This document shows positions 1 through 12,800 of a stretch of 64,000 nt of DNA, in pieces. The DNA is from Perognathus longimembris pacificus (taxonomy: Eukaryota > Chordata > Mammalia > Rodentia > Heteromyidae), in NCBI RefSeq assembly GCF_023159225.1, contig NC_063168.1, positions 58,011,398 through 58,075,397 of the forward strand, given 5' to 3'. The notes under the pieces are model-generated. The model was given only the letters and a program-made list of their open reading frames with translations, did no database searches and had not been told where the DNA came from. Position 1 is the stretch's first letter, and each line of letters begins with the position of its first letter. The position numbers and the translations under genes are program-made.

Positions 1-332
1 GCCTGGGGATGACAACCAACCAGGTTGGGAACATTGGGTGCATATACAGTGATTTGAAGAGAAAGCCCCAAACATTTGTAGTGTTCATCTTTCCAATTCC
101 AAATCATATGAACACCTAAAACTAGAGGAGAGATTCGAGTTGACCATATAACCAAAGGAACATACCTCCCAGTGGTGTCATTTGTTGGGTTTTCCTGCAT
201 ACCTCAAAGACTTGCCTGGTCCAAGAGTAGCTGTGGTATCGATGCAGATTCTTGGGCCAGCCTCAGATCTGCCGAATTAGAATCTACAAGGACAAAGTCT
301 GAAACTGAATTTTAAGAAGCTCTTTTCAGGAA

Positions 333-334
<2 letters not shown>

Positions 335-366
<32 letters not shown>
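335..366. repeat. (AT)16 microsatellite
   Basis: Uninterrupted AT dinucleotides in the CAPN13 intron. Confidence 0.98.
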
Positions 367-371
<5 letters not shown>

Positions 372-2934
372 TTATGTTGAGAATCTTGGGTTACTCTGTT
401 GGGAAGAGTTTAAGAAAATACCAAGTATAAACCCAAAGTGGTTTTTCTTCCTTATGTTTACCTCAAAGTCCAGTCCTGGCTCAGAGACTGGCAAGTAAAG
501 GCACTGGCTTGGCTGTTTCTCCAAAACCAGGGCTATGCTTTTTAGCCCAGGCTCCTCTCTCCTCCCTGGCACTCCCAACCCGCTCCCAGCTCCCACAAGT
601 ATCAGCCTGCATACCACCCTGAGGCTATAACCAGGAAATTCATTTTTTTAAATACCAAGTAAAAGAAATGTTACAACAGAAAATCTGATACCTCTACTTC
701 CTCCTTCTCTCCCACACATTTCAATGTATCCCAGAGACAAGGATGAAGTTCTCAAGTCATTCATGCCACAGCTTCCTTGCACTAATAAAGAACACATGTC
801 TCTCTAATGTCAGAGAACACTCTCCTCATATCAGACTTGAAGACACTGGGGCTCCTGTTAGAGCTCGTGGCAGAACTGGGACTGGTTACAGCTCCCCTAA
901 GCCTGCAGCCAAACATGCCTGTCACCTTTGTGAGCACCATAGAGCCAGAGGCCTGTTGATAGACTGGGGTCGAGCTTTGATGGATGTTTCAGAATGATTT
1001 TAGCTTCTGCTTACTGGTACTAAGACAAGTTTCACAGTCATGAATCTTAGCCATTGGTAGCCAGGCAGAGCACCTGGCTCCTCTGCCCTGGTGGAACCAG
1101 TCTTGTACACTTGTCAGGGACCTCACTAGGGAGAAGGCCGTGTGATACTATGAAACTACAAAGCCAGAGGGACGGTTCACATTCATTGTCTCAAAAACTC
1201 AATCATTTCCCACTTTATAGATGTGAAAGCCAAAGCTTGGAAAGCAAGAATGAGCTTTCAAAGACAAAGCTACAGGTGATGGGGTCCTGTCTAATTCCAG
1301 GGGCTTAATGGGATCCTTGATCCAGGGCTCTCAGTAGGGCTTAGGCACGTGCCTTTCTGTAATACCCCAGAGCTCCAAGAGAAATGTGGACTCTGGTTCT
1401 GGGAAGAGAGCCTTTTCTCTTGCTGTATGTTTCTGTGACCCTTACTTATTCCTATGTCTTTGATTAAATTTGTACAGGCTCTAGATATGGAAGAGAAATT
1501 GTTGGGGTTCAATAAAATGCTTTTGAGGTACTTCAAATCTGCCAGAGCTATCAAAGAACATCTTCTAAGTATGCAGTATTGGATACTTGTCATTTTACCA
1601 CCACCTAGATACACTTTCCACTTTCAAGGCATCTTGGTATGAGGAAGGGCCTTGCCTCTTACTGCAGCAGCTAAAGAGGCCAAATATTATCTCTCCCTGA
1701 ACCTTGGAAGCATAAAGTGTAGATTTTGACCCAGATCTGTCCCTGTTGATGTTACCCTTGTTGAGTAATAACATCTGACCACTCCAAACTTTGACTGTTG
1801 AAGAATTAAATAAAGGGGTAGGAACAGCCAAAGGTTATTTGTAGTAAATCTTTGAACCCAGCAGTAGCAATTCAGTCCAGCCCCTAACAGCTGGAATGGT
1901 CCTGTGCAGCTCCTGCCCAAACACACAAGGTACAATATGCACTGTGGTAGCTGCCCTTCCAATCATTCCTACACCTTCCCTCTCTCAGACTAGGTACATT
2001 TTCCATTACTTTCAACCAGGAATTCCTTTGAGAGGCTTCTTATTCTCAGAGTCTCCAACTATTGTGAGAAAAGGCCAAGGCTAGAGGCTGTGGGAAAGTT
2101 CACGAAGAGCAGTGAAGGAGTTGAGTCACCTGGTCTGCCAGCCAGGAATCATCAAGGCAAGCACCAGACACCAGAAAAGTCTATTCAAACAGAAAAGCAC
2201 AACAATTTTCACTTTTCTTGAGGTGAGAAAGAAGTCATGAGAGGATCTTGGTGCTATCCCAGGTCACAACTCCTAGGTCTGCCATTCTATCATTACATAT
2301 AAGCCTGAGACCCCTGAGCAGGGCAGTACCTCAGCTATGTGCTCACTGATTTGTCCCAAGGTTTTACAGTTTATGCACCCTAGCAAGACTGTAATCAAAC
2401 CCATTTTTTAAATACTAGCTGGGTCACTTTTCTCCATTCCACCAGAAATGTATTACTTTTCAGTTTACTAAAGGAGTGCTGGAGATCCCACTGGATCTTT
2501 CAGGATCTCAAGTGCATTAAACACAAAGATCCCAGACCTTGACAACTCAAAAGACACTTGGGTTCCTTTTGTATTTCAGCTGAGTAGTAGTCAATGTATG
2601 TGTCAAAGACCAGGCCCTCTGGACTCTACAACTGCTGTGGGAGCAGTGCTCTGCTGGACTAATATAAGGGCAGCCATGGTGTGTGAACAGGCAGGGTCAG
2701 GTTAGAACGGTGAAATGGGCAAGTGCAGGCAAGACATTCTATCTTTCCCCCGATGCTCCAGAACGGACTTTCACCTTTCCCCTCCAGCTCTCTCCTGGCT
2801 GAAATACATGGGCAAATCAAGTGCTCTGCCCATGTCTCATAGTGGGAAAGAATTAAAACCCACACAACCTGGGAAAGTCTGTGCCTGCAAGTGGTGGATC
2901 TTCTTACAAAGGATGCGACACAACATGCCTTATT

Positions 2935-3050
2935 TCTAGCTCTGCTACCTCAACTACCAAGCCTGGATTTCCACATACATAAAATAAGACACCTAGTGTC
3001 AGTTCACAGAGTCATGGTGAATATCTAGCACTTGACATAGAAAATTTGCA
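2935..3050 (+). repeat. MIR-like ancient SINE fragment
   Basis: The order 'tctgctacctcaactacc', 'cataaaataagacacctagt' and 'agcacttgacatag' follows the MIR 3' pattern (cctcagtttcc, tctgtaaaatggg, agcacttagcacagtg). It is diverged and the boundaries are approximate. Confidence 0.45.
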
Positions 3051-3295
3051 AATTTCAGAGAGGTTTAAAGATAGAATGACTTTCTCAGTGCTTCATCCCA
3101 GAGAATGGAAAGAGGGGACCACAGCTATTTTCTCATTCACATATACCCCATACATCCATCTCCATCTCTACAGACACAATCCATGAAGTTGCCTTCTCAT
3201 GGAAGCTCTTGGCTTTGGGGAATTTGCACTTGACCTTGGGGAATTCACATTTAATGTCTGTTCAGTCTTACCTCCATCCCTGCCAATGTCTCCTC

Positions 3296-3480
3296 TTTTT
3301 TTTTTTGCCAGTCCTGGGGCTTAGACTCAGGGCCTGAGCACTGTCCCTGGCTTCTTTTTGCTCAAGGCTAGCACTCTACCACTTGAGCCACAGCACCACT
3401 TCTGGCATTTTCTATTTATGTGGTGCTGAGGAATTGAACCCAGGGCTTCATGCATGCAAGGCAAGCCACGTTTCCAGCCC
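3296..3480 (-). repeat. IDL-Geo-type dimeric SINE, antisense
   Basis: Reads in reverse complement: a poly(T) start, the right monomer (GAGCCACAGCACCACTTCTG in this orientation), then a short ID-like left monomer ending CCAGCCC. It is more diverged than the other copies. Possible target duplication gtctccTc/gtctccCc around 3288-3295 and 3481-3488. Confidence 0.85.
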
Positions 3481-5801
3481 GTCTCCCCTTTTGTTCCTAT
3501 GTTTCCATCATTATTATGACCAGTAACCCTCGGTTGCTGAAGGGAGAAGGAGGTGCCTCATCCTCTCATACACCATCTTTCCTCCTCAAATCCTCTCTCT
3601 TGCTGTTCCACACAGCTAGTAGGCTTCTGGCCTTACAGCTCTGCACAGGGAGTCACTGATCAACTCCTGCCCCTGTGAGCCAGGAAACAGGTGGAGCACA
3701 CAAGAAGAGGGAGCAAGGGTAATTGTGGCAGGCTGCGGAGCCACTTTCTGTTGCACTCGGGCTTCCTGAACCACCTTTCTTCCTCTCGCCCACAGGTGGA
3801 CTCTCAGGTATGGCTCACCACCATCCTCCGCCGGCTTCTCACACCTCTGGTGCTGACCCTTCATAAAATGTTGTACTTCTTCTAACCTGGGCCGTGAGTT
3901 CAGTCTTGCTATATCTTATATCAGAAAGCAGCTTAGAATCTCCAGACAAATCAACAAGGAAGGAAACTGTTTAGCTGCCCTGCTCCTGAGGGTTCTCTTG
4001 TTAAACATTCAAGAGGGACTGTAATGGTGTGTTCCTGAGCACCTGAGCCTGATAGCGAAAACCGAGGAAGCCCACCCTGATGTGCTTAATTCATGCACCA
4101 CTAAGGGACCCCTGAATTAACCAGCCTCCAAGTCCACCATAAAGCAATGCAAGACTGCTGCTTCAAAGTCCATCCTCTAGCAACTCTGACCAGTAAACTG
4201 CTCCCCTTCTAATTAGATAACCTGACCCAGTATTGGTGAACGGTGATTTAACTATGAGGGAGGGTGGAAAATTGCCACACAGGCACTCCAACCTTCCTAT
4301 GGCTATGAGCTTGGCAGAGTCTGTGTTGCTGAGAGAGGCCCAGTGGATGGGAGGGGAACAAGATGTTGCCATGGGCAGCAGATGACGATTGTGGGCCTCC
4401 AGGCATTGCAGAGGAGCCTCATCAGGAACACAGAGGCAAGTTCAAGGAATCTCAGAGTAGGGGCCATTTAGAAGTCCAGGGAGAAGGCTGGGGGCATGGA
4501 AGTCTGGCCCAAGGAAGGGTCCCAGCCACAGATCTTGGGGTTAGGATCTACCTGGTCTCCCTGGCACCCCCACATAGAAGGATAACCTATGGAAGGACTT
4601 TGAGGGAATCACTTAGGTTTAAGGAATAGATTGGTATTCTGATTTCCAGAACTGGGGAATAGCGTAGGGACTTGGTCCAGAAAAAGGCCAAACCCCCTAA
4701 ACGAGAATACTAGAGTCAGCTCTGTGCATGTCTGACCATAGGGTCAATGCAAAATGGGCTCCAAGTGCTAGGCCAAGAATTCTTGTCACCAACCACTCAG
4801 ACTTCGTGGAACCACTGAACAAGTCCATTCTGAAAGAACAGGAGCCTGGTCAGGCCTGCGAGGGCATCATGGGACAGCAGGTATGCAAAGCCACCTCTGC
4901 TCTCTATCTTATTGGAGGCACACCACATAACTCTACATGTACATGCATACCCAGGACCACAGGGACTAGCTCACCCTCTGCACAACTGGTCCCATTATTG
5001 CTTCTGTCAGAAGTGTCCAAGCAGGTAGAACTCAGAACTCTGGGAACCACTACCTACATCAGCAGAATTGCTTCAAAGTCTCCACTCAGTCCTATGCTGT
5101 ATGCCTAGGGCAGTGACCTAGCTCCTGTCTCACCTTGGAGCCAAGCTCTATTTCTACCCCTTAAAAAGCTTTCCCCTTCCTCCTGTTCTTCCTGTAAGGC
5201 AGAGCTCATAAATAATCATTTCATGCTGCATAACCATTCTAAATGGAATCCCCATGCTCAACTATAGTGGGGAAAATTTGTTTAGTAAGGGGTTTTTATT
5301 ATGTAATATGGATGTGACATCCTATAATAGGAACTGCATTATATTTATTGTTTTACCACTAAGAAATATTGAAATAAAAGGAAAATGATCAGGGCCTATT
5401 ATTTTCCAATGAGAAGGAATCTCAGGGCTCAGCTGGAGAGACGAAACAGAGGAAGTGAAGAGAATCCAACTCTGCAATGCTTGGAATAGCTCACTAAAGG
5501 TTCTGTATAAAAAGGGATTCAGGGGCCCTCAAAAGAAATTCAGCATTAGAATAATGTCAGTAGTGTCCATAGATTTCATGTCTACATATAAGCAGAGAAA
5601 AGAGTGAGATTGTTGCACGGCATTATTTCTTTGCATTCACTGTGGTGTCTCAGGTCTGGATGAAATACCAGTCTACATTTTACTGGGTATTTTAGCTCAG
5701 CACTATCTACCTTGCCAGGAGTGGGTGAGCAGAGAGGGTATAGTTGGGAGCCAGGATGTATGCGTGGAGGGGGGCCTTTCTCACAATATTGTTTCTTCTA
5801 G

Positions 5802-6004
5802 TTCCAGCACTTTCGGGAGAGATTGCCACCCAGGTTTTTCTCCCTATTCAGAAATGCTATCCAGGGTATAGATGATAAAACCAAGTGCAACTTCACGAAA
5901 TTCTCCCATCTGAGCCCAGGGACCTACGTCGTGGTCCTCTCAGCATACAAAGAAAGAGTCGAGTTCTTGCTTCGAATCTTCCTGAAAATGCCAGATAGTG
6001 ACAG
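5802..6004 (+). CDS. CAPN13: CAPN13 exon: end of C2-like domain
   Basis: Translates as [18 protein letters not shown]... to LKMPDSDR, the last strands of the calpain C2-like (domain III) sandwich. The acceptor is ambiguous: AG at 5800-5801 after TTGTTTCTTCT, or AG at 5806-5807, which removes two residues (FQ) without changing frame. I favour 5802 because the Gln aligns with a Gln in the human protein. The donor is AG|GTACAG, weak at +4 and +5, and is followed at 6014-6023 by a run of ten G. The last codon (Arg) is split with the next exon. Confidence 0.92.
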
Positions 6005-9000
6005 GTACAGCATGGGGGGGGGGTCTAAGTATTTTATTCTACTTAATTTCATAAAGATACATGACACCATTATGTCCAACGATCTGTGCATTCTATGTAG
6101 CATATATTTTGTCAGTGGAGACCCAATAGAGATTTGCTTTCTGGAAACTCACCATAAAGGGAATAAGAAAGTTTATGAACCAATAACTACTGTCTAACTA
6201 GATGGCGCTATTGCTAGATACACAGGTACATCTGATGACATAGCAGAGGGATCACTCTGGTCAGATGGACTGGGAAAGGATTCTTGTAGGGAATGAATGG
6301 GTTGGAAGGAAAGTAGAGTTGAATGGATTAAAAGAGAAGGTCCTGCAAGTAGAAGAAAAGACAGCTGAGTCAAAGCCTGGGAGTATGTGAACACAGGGCT
6401 GGTTGATGGTTAAGTAGCACTGGCATGTACATCCATGTATCTGAAATGTGGTTGGAATGCAGGGTAGATTAGGCAGAGAAAGAGAGGCCTGAAAGAGACC
6501 CTCTGATCCAAGAGTGTCTTGAATGTGAGTCAGTGATATTCAAGTACTGTACTGTTCCCTCTGGCCAGAGAAAGCAGTTGTAGACATTGCTATAGTCAGG
6601 GCAGTCTTTACAGTGAGTTTGAGAGAGAGGTTTTCTCATTCCACCTGGCCAGGAAGCCATTATCACCAATTCAAGATGGAGCATGAGACAAAACAGATCA
6701 TCATCGTGGCAGTGGGGGGTGGGGGGTCTGTGTACACATGTGTCTGGTTATGAATGATGAAATGCTTACAAGACAATTTCATGTCAAACAAAAAGATAGC
6801 CACATGCCTGTGGCACTCATCTGTCTGCTAAGGCCATGCCTGCTCACTGCACATCCTGTGGCACTGAGGGTTCTCCACCCATCTTAGCAGAAATGTCAGG
6901 TGCCTTCCATAGGCATTCTCCTATAAGTCATGGGCTGGTCATCCTTTTGATCCTGTTTGCTTGATTTTCTAGGAACATGAACCACAGTTTCAGCCACAGA
7001 TCTCTGAAGGTAGGTGTGTACAAGGTTTCATTGGTGAGTTTCTTTGGCCACATCCCATCCCATCCCCAAGAGCTGGTATGCCCTCCTTTACCTCACCACT
7101 GACCAATGCAAACAGACACCATGGTAGACCAATGATTTCTCAAAGAAGAGTGGCAGAAGACCAGGTTTCTAAAGCCAGGCTACACCAGAAACTTCACTTT
7201 TCTTTTCTTTTTTATTTCACTTTTCTAATGGTCCACAAAGAATTTTGTCCAGCTCTCTCTCAGATTTAGGTGGGATTTGTGCCCTCACTGCACTAGCTAA
7301 TCTCTTCCCCAGAAGTTTAACACTAGCTATTTTCCTTTCAATCCAGGGAAGTGTTCCAGAAAATGGATCCCAACAAAGCATTTTCTACAGATATGCTCAG
7401 GTAAAGTACTCAGCATAGAGGAGCCTCACATAGGGCAGATAAGGGAGGAAGAAGGAGATCTCCATGGGACTTTATGAGGATACAGCGGGAAAGGGATTTG
7501 ATAGGTGCTCTAATCAGCCTCTTTCTCTCCCTGGACCAACTCCAGAACTTCTATAGATGCCAAGCTCTGAAAGATGCACAGTATTCTCCATTTGGGTAAC
7601 AAATAATAGAACATGAGTTCAAACAGGATAGGATGATTATGGGGGTGTGTATATGGGATGTGTTGCACTTTAAACCCCTAAATAAGGAATTGGCAGTATC
7701 CCTTGAAATCTTTGCTTCTCCGGATTGGTTACCTCCCTCCAAGCTGGCATCATTTCTCCCAGGAGCTGGCCAGCTTCAGAAATCACCAAAGGTGCTCTTC
7801 CTGCCAAGCCACCTATATGCACTAGAAATTGTCCTAATGACTTAGTAAACTGTTGTATAAAGAACTGCTTGACTCATGAGGATGAAACAGCTGCCAAGGG
7901 CTTTGCACAATGGGCCTCTTACCATTAAAAATCACATTGGTACAGAAAGTGGGAAGTGATACAGATGATCATATGTACCGTGCTGGCTTGGGCCAGGCAG
8001 AGGCCAAGGACAGGAAGAGATGCCAAGCCCTGCCTCTACAATCAGAGGGCTGATAGGGTGGTGGTATCCCGGAGTCAGGCCTGGGAAAAATAAGCAAAGT
8101 GAAGAGTGTTGCTAAATGAGTACATGTGGCAAAAAAGCATCTGAGTGTGAATCTCTCTGGAATCAATGCTGGTGCAGGATTCAAGCCACCCCTGAGTTTA
8201 GCCCTGAGGGCTCTTCCCCTGGTGTATAACAAAGATAACCCAGATCGCTACTGTCCCACTGTGTGAGCTCTTAAGGCACATTCTTTGGCCCAGAGGAGAT
8301 AATCAATTCTTAGAATGGAAGCATCATGGATTCTCTCCCGGACCCCCAGAGCAATTCCAAGATCATGGCCCAGCATGGTCAGCGGGTCCCAATCAGGATG
8401 CCTGACACAAGGCTTCTTCAAGGCATTCTCATAATGGCTCATATATCTGTCCCTCTAAAATAAAAATGTAGTTTCTCATTTAGTTACAGATTCCCTAATC
8501 AGTGCTTCCTCAAAACCATCCAAATGTCTCCTCCTAAAGTGACCAGCAGCTTACATTGGGTCTCGATGGGAATCAGAATAAGATGAAGATGCAGAATTGT
8601 GCCAGGCTCATCTCTCAGCCAGATGCCCTTGATTAGAACCCACCTGGCACCATTCCACACAACTTGTAAATATCCTCAGTGACTGCGCTCTTCCAAGACA
8701 TTTGAAAGCAAAATGTTGTCCCATGTACTTACTGTGTCCTCTTATTCTCTTATATGGATTCTACCAGCTGTAAACTCATATAGTACTTGTTACTATGAGC
8801 ACAGCTAGTTTCATTACCCATACCAATAGTGGGGTCTTCATATTGGAAAGGGCGAATGAATTTGGGTAGATCCATCCATCATTTGTTTAGTAGGTAAGCA
8901 TTTTCCAGGTATGTAGGATATTCCTGGCACCACATTCCATTTGGATCATATCAAATAGTCAGCCCTTGGGTGTCTCACAGATGGTCACAGACGCAGATGT

Positions 9001-9786
9001 GAATCCCTGGGGAACTTGTTTAGGAAACCAGCCTCACCATTCCTGCCCTTGTCTCCTCAATTGCCTTTGGCTGGCTGCAGAATATGGATTTTAGATGGGG
9101 AATATGGAGAGGGAAGCCAGTGTGGTCCATGGTTCACATTACATGTAATCTGTGCACAATTCCCTATAGGTTGGAGTTGAAAGTGAGGTGTCAAGATTCT
9201 TTGGAAGAGAAACTCAGTTTCTGTTGGGCACATAATACAGTTCTCCTGACATGTCTCAAGTGTGAGATGTTGGAGCCCTGTGCTGGGGTTTTAATTTCAG
9301 ACACTGGCGGGACATTTTCTTGGGGTTCATGCTTCTCCTTGGAGGGTAGTAGAACTCTAGGAGATGGACAGGGCAGTGGGTCTGTCACCTTTGAGGTGCT
9401 GGTTCTCAGGAGAACCCCAGAAGCTACCTTCTGCCACCTAATCCCATCTCATCCTGCAAAGCCACCTGCTGAGAGACTTCAATCTAGTGCCAGCTTCCCA
9501 AGGGAAAGTTTAAAGACAGCAGCGCTGATTCTTGACAACATTTTCTTCAAGGACACTGCCCACTATGTTTCTCAGAGCCACCAGTGAACATCCCGTGTAG
9601 TTAACTCCTGCAGAATCTTATTTCTTCTTTCACTGCAACTTCCATTGCCTCCTGCTTTCAATCCAAGGAAAGCCAGCACATCTTCCTTTCTGCTCAGTGG
9701 CTGAGAAAACGAATGCAGCCTCTCTTAGCTAGATTCCAAGTATTTTTAACTCCTGTCATCACACATGTATTCACATTCATGTGCAT

Positions 9787-9843
<57 letters not shown>

Positions 9844-12800
9844 CTTTCTGGAAACAGATGGGGAATGCACCTAAAGGCCACATTGATTTATTCAACAGTC
9901 CTTATCCTGAAAGGCTCCTCAATGCCCAGCAAATGGTATGGAGTTAAGGAGAAAGAAGAATTGCTTTTGGACCAGGAATAAATGGAGGGAGAAATGTAAG
10001 AGGGCCCAGAGCCCAGATCAGGTTAGAAAAATCAAGAGTGACTGGCACCATGGGTGCTCAGGGAAAGACTTCTGACAGGGCTGGGGTACCAGGTCAGGCT
10101 CCAGACAAAAGCTGGATGGGCTCAACATGGAAAGAGAGGGCTTGGAAACTGGAGAGCTGCTAGAGTTGGACAGGTATGCACTCAGGTCCTGGCCCCTGTC
10201 TGAAGCCCTTGTTCTTCTCTTGTTTGGACCAGGGCCTGGATATTGATGCCACTCAGCTTCAGAATCTTCTCAACCAGGAGCTTCTGACAGGTACCACCAT
10301 CCTGGAGGCCTCCTGGCCTCAGCCTCAGCGCCCCCATCTTCCGTCCCAACCGCTGGAGACCCTCAGTCCTTTTGCTTCTCTCTCCTCAGGACCTCCAGGG
10401 GACACTTTCTCCTTGGACCAGTGCCGCAGCCTCATAGCTCTGATGGATGTATCCTTTGCAGTCATCTCCTCCCCTATGGAAGCTCCTCTATGAGCTTCCT
10501 CGGGGCTCTAATTAGGGCTCACCAAGGGCCTGGGAGCCTGTTGATGTTCCATCAATTCAGTAACTCTCTAGATCAACGATATCAGCCAGGGCAGTAGTTA
10601 CTATGGGCCAAGCACCTATGTGTGCTGGGATCCTACATGCATATATGTATGTGTGTATGTATGTGCGTATGTATGTATGTATACACTTGTAGCACTTGAA
10701 ACCTTTGTGATAGTATCCCACCATACAATGGAAAAAACAAAAATTTAGAAAGATTAAGTAACTTTCCCAGAGCACACGGCTAGTGAGGACATATGGCTGG
10801 ATTTGGAGTGGGAATTTTAGCCTTTGAGGTTGCTGTTCTAACGTCTCACACTACCTCCTCCTGTTGGAATGACCTCACCTCTTTTCCTTTCCTGCTAGTG
10901 AGGTCTTCACTATTTACATTCCTTAGGCAGCAAGTGCCCAATTCAATGAAACTAACAGTCACCCAAACACATAGCAGCCCCCTTGGTCCACACAGCAGAG
11001 GCACCTATGGCCGCTGACACACTGTGCTCGCCATTCATGGCTCACCTACAGCCACGACCACACACCATGTTCCCTCAGTCGGCTGACTCTCATCTGACTT
11101 CCACATTCTAGGGGAGGAGCCCTTTCTCCCCTGCCCACCTCAGCTCCCTGCAGGCAGGATCCCAGCCTGGCAGCTACTCCCCCAGCCGCGTGCTGTCTCC
11201 CGAGACAGATCACCCAGCTCTCAAGCTGTTAACAAGGCTGGATTGTGAACGCGAAGCCAGCCATTGTAGAACAAGAGGGCTTCTTGATGAACCCATAAAT
11301 CAGGCCCTGTCTCTGCTGGCTGCAGTCACTTAGAGAAACAAAGGAGCCCAAGTGGCCTTCACAGTGCCAGGGCCCTGGGGAATATCACTGAGGGGTGAGG
11401 CCCCATTGGCAGAGCTCTGCCAAGTGGACTCATAGACTCTGCAGCTCTCCTTCTACGTCCCCTCTTCCTACTGGCAGAGGTTGCTTTCACCCTCCATTAG
11501 TACCCATCATTTATCCTCTGGAGTGATGAGGACTGAATTAGTGCACATGTGTTCCCTCCACGGGGCTGGGCTAAAGAGCCTCTCCCTGAGCTTGCGAAGT
11601 TGCGAGACCTTTTCATTTTCTTTATCTTCCCCTGAGAAGGAACCCAGCCCAACTAGAAGGCCAAGTTGGAGGCTCTTCCTTTAGATGCAAATGAGATATC
11701 TCCCTTCCCTTGCTAGGGATTTCCTTCATCTTCCAGTAGTCCATTTCCCTTTAAAAAATAATCTAACCTAGGTCACCTTCAGACACAATGGGAACCCACC
11801 GGCCTGGGGCCACATCCATGTGGCCCTGCCCTGAGGGAGGGACTAGCTGATGGATGGAGCCTTCTCCAGCTTTGTTGGCAAGACAAGCAACATCCACCCC
11901 CCTGCTCATTGCACCCTGGACTAGTGAACTCTTAGCTTCTCACCCAGCTGAAAGTGAATGGGCGACTCGACCAGGAGGAGTTTGGGAGACTGTGGAGTCG
12001 ACTTGTCCACTGCCAGGTACAGACATGCTCTCTATGACTACCACTCTTTCGTGGCCCAGTTTAACAACTATTTACTGGGTACCTAACCCCATGCCTGAGG
12101 TGAGGGGTATGAGAGGAGAGGAAACTCCACCCTGTCCCCAAAGAGAGCTTACATTTTATCTGAAAGGCACATACAGCAGAGAAGGCCCAGCCACTGTTCA
12201 ACGGAGCAGCTGCCTATGGAGGTTGGTGGAGAAAGAAGCCACTGGGCACCAGGCCTGGAGCCAGGGGTGCCCTCCTCATTTCTCCTCAGATTCATTATAT
12301 CCACCCTTAGGCTGTGGAGCTCTCTCAATGTCTTCCAATGACTCTGCCACAAAACTTACTGAAACACCGGTGAGAGGGGTCTATGGCTGATCTGTGGCCT
12401 CCCATTCTCCTCAGGACATAAAATTCATCACAGTAGCAGAATTGGGCCCCTACGTCTAAGGCCAGGAGAATCCCTGACTATTCATCCCACTTCCTCTTCC
12501 CCCAACTATAAGATGCCTCGCTATGTCCTGTAAAGGACTCCTTCATACCACTGGCCTGACCTTTACCAGCTCCCCTCCATGCACCCCAAGACTGGTCAAT
12601 GCCACCTACCCTAAGAGTCCAGCCTCAGACACCAACATTCCTTCTGAATCCTTGTTGCTGGCCCCCACGATGTGATTAGTATCCCCTCTGGCTCCTCCCA
12701 CACAGGCTCACATCTGTGAGCCCAGCCTCCATTATATCATCCTCAAAATAACCTTTCCTTAATGAAAGCCATGCCTGCTCATAGTAGAAAATGCAGATGA

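Larger units (their letters stand above)
1..5801 (+). other. CAPN13 intron, no exon recognised
   Basis: I looked for the preceding CAPN13 exon (the end of strand 6-7 of the C2-like domain) in all three forward frames and did not find it. The stretch holds an (AT)n tract, a MIR-like fragment and an antisense IDL-Geo SINE, and is otherwise unique sequence. Confidence 0.7.

Noticed and set aside
4728..5108. 126-codon ORF as an upstream CAPN13 exon
   Set aside because: The translation does not resemble the expected C2-like domain sequence and no acceptor/donor pair fits.
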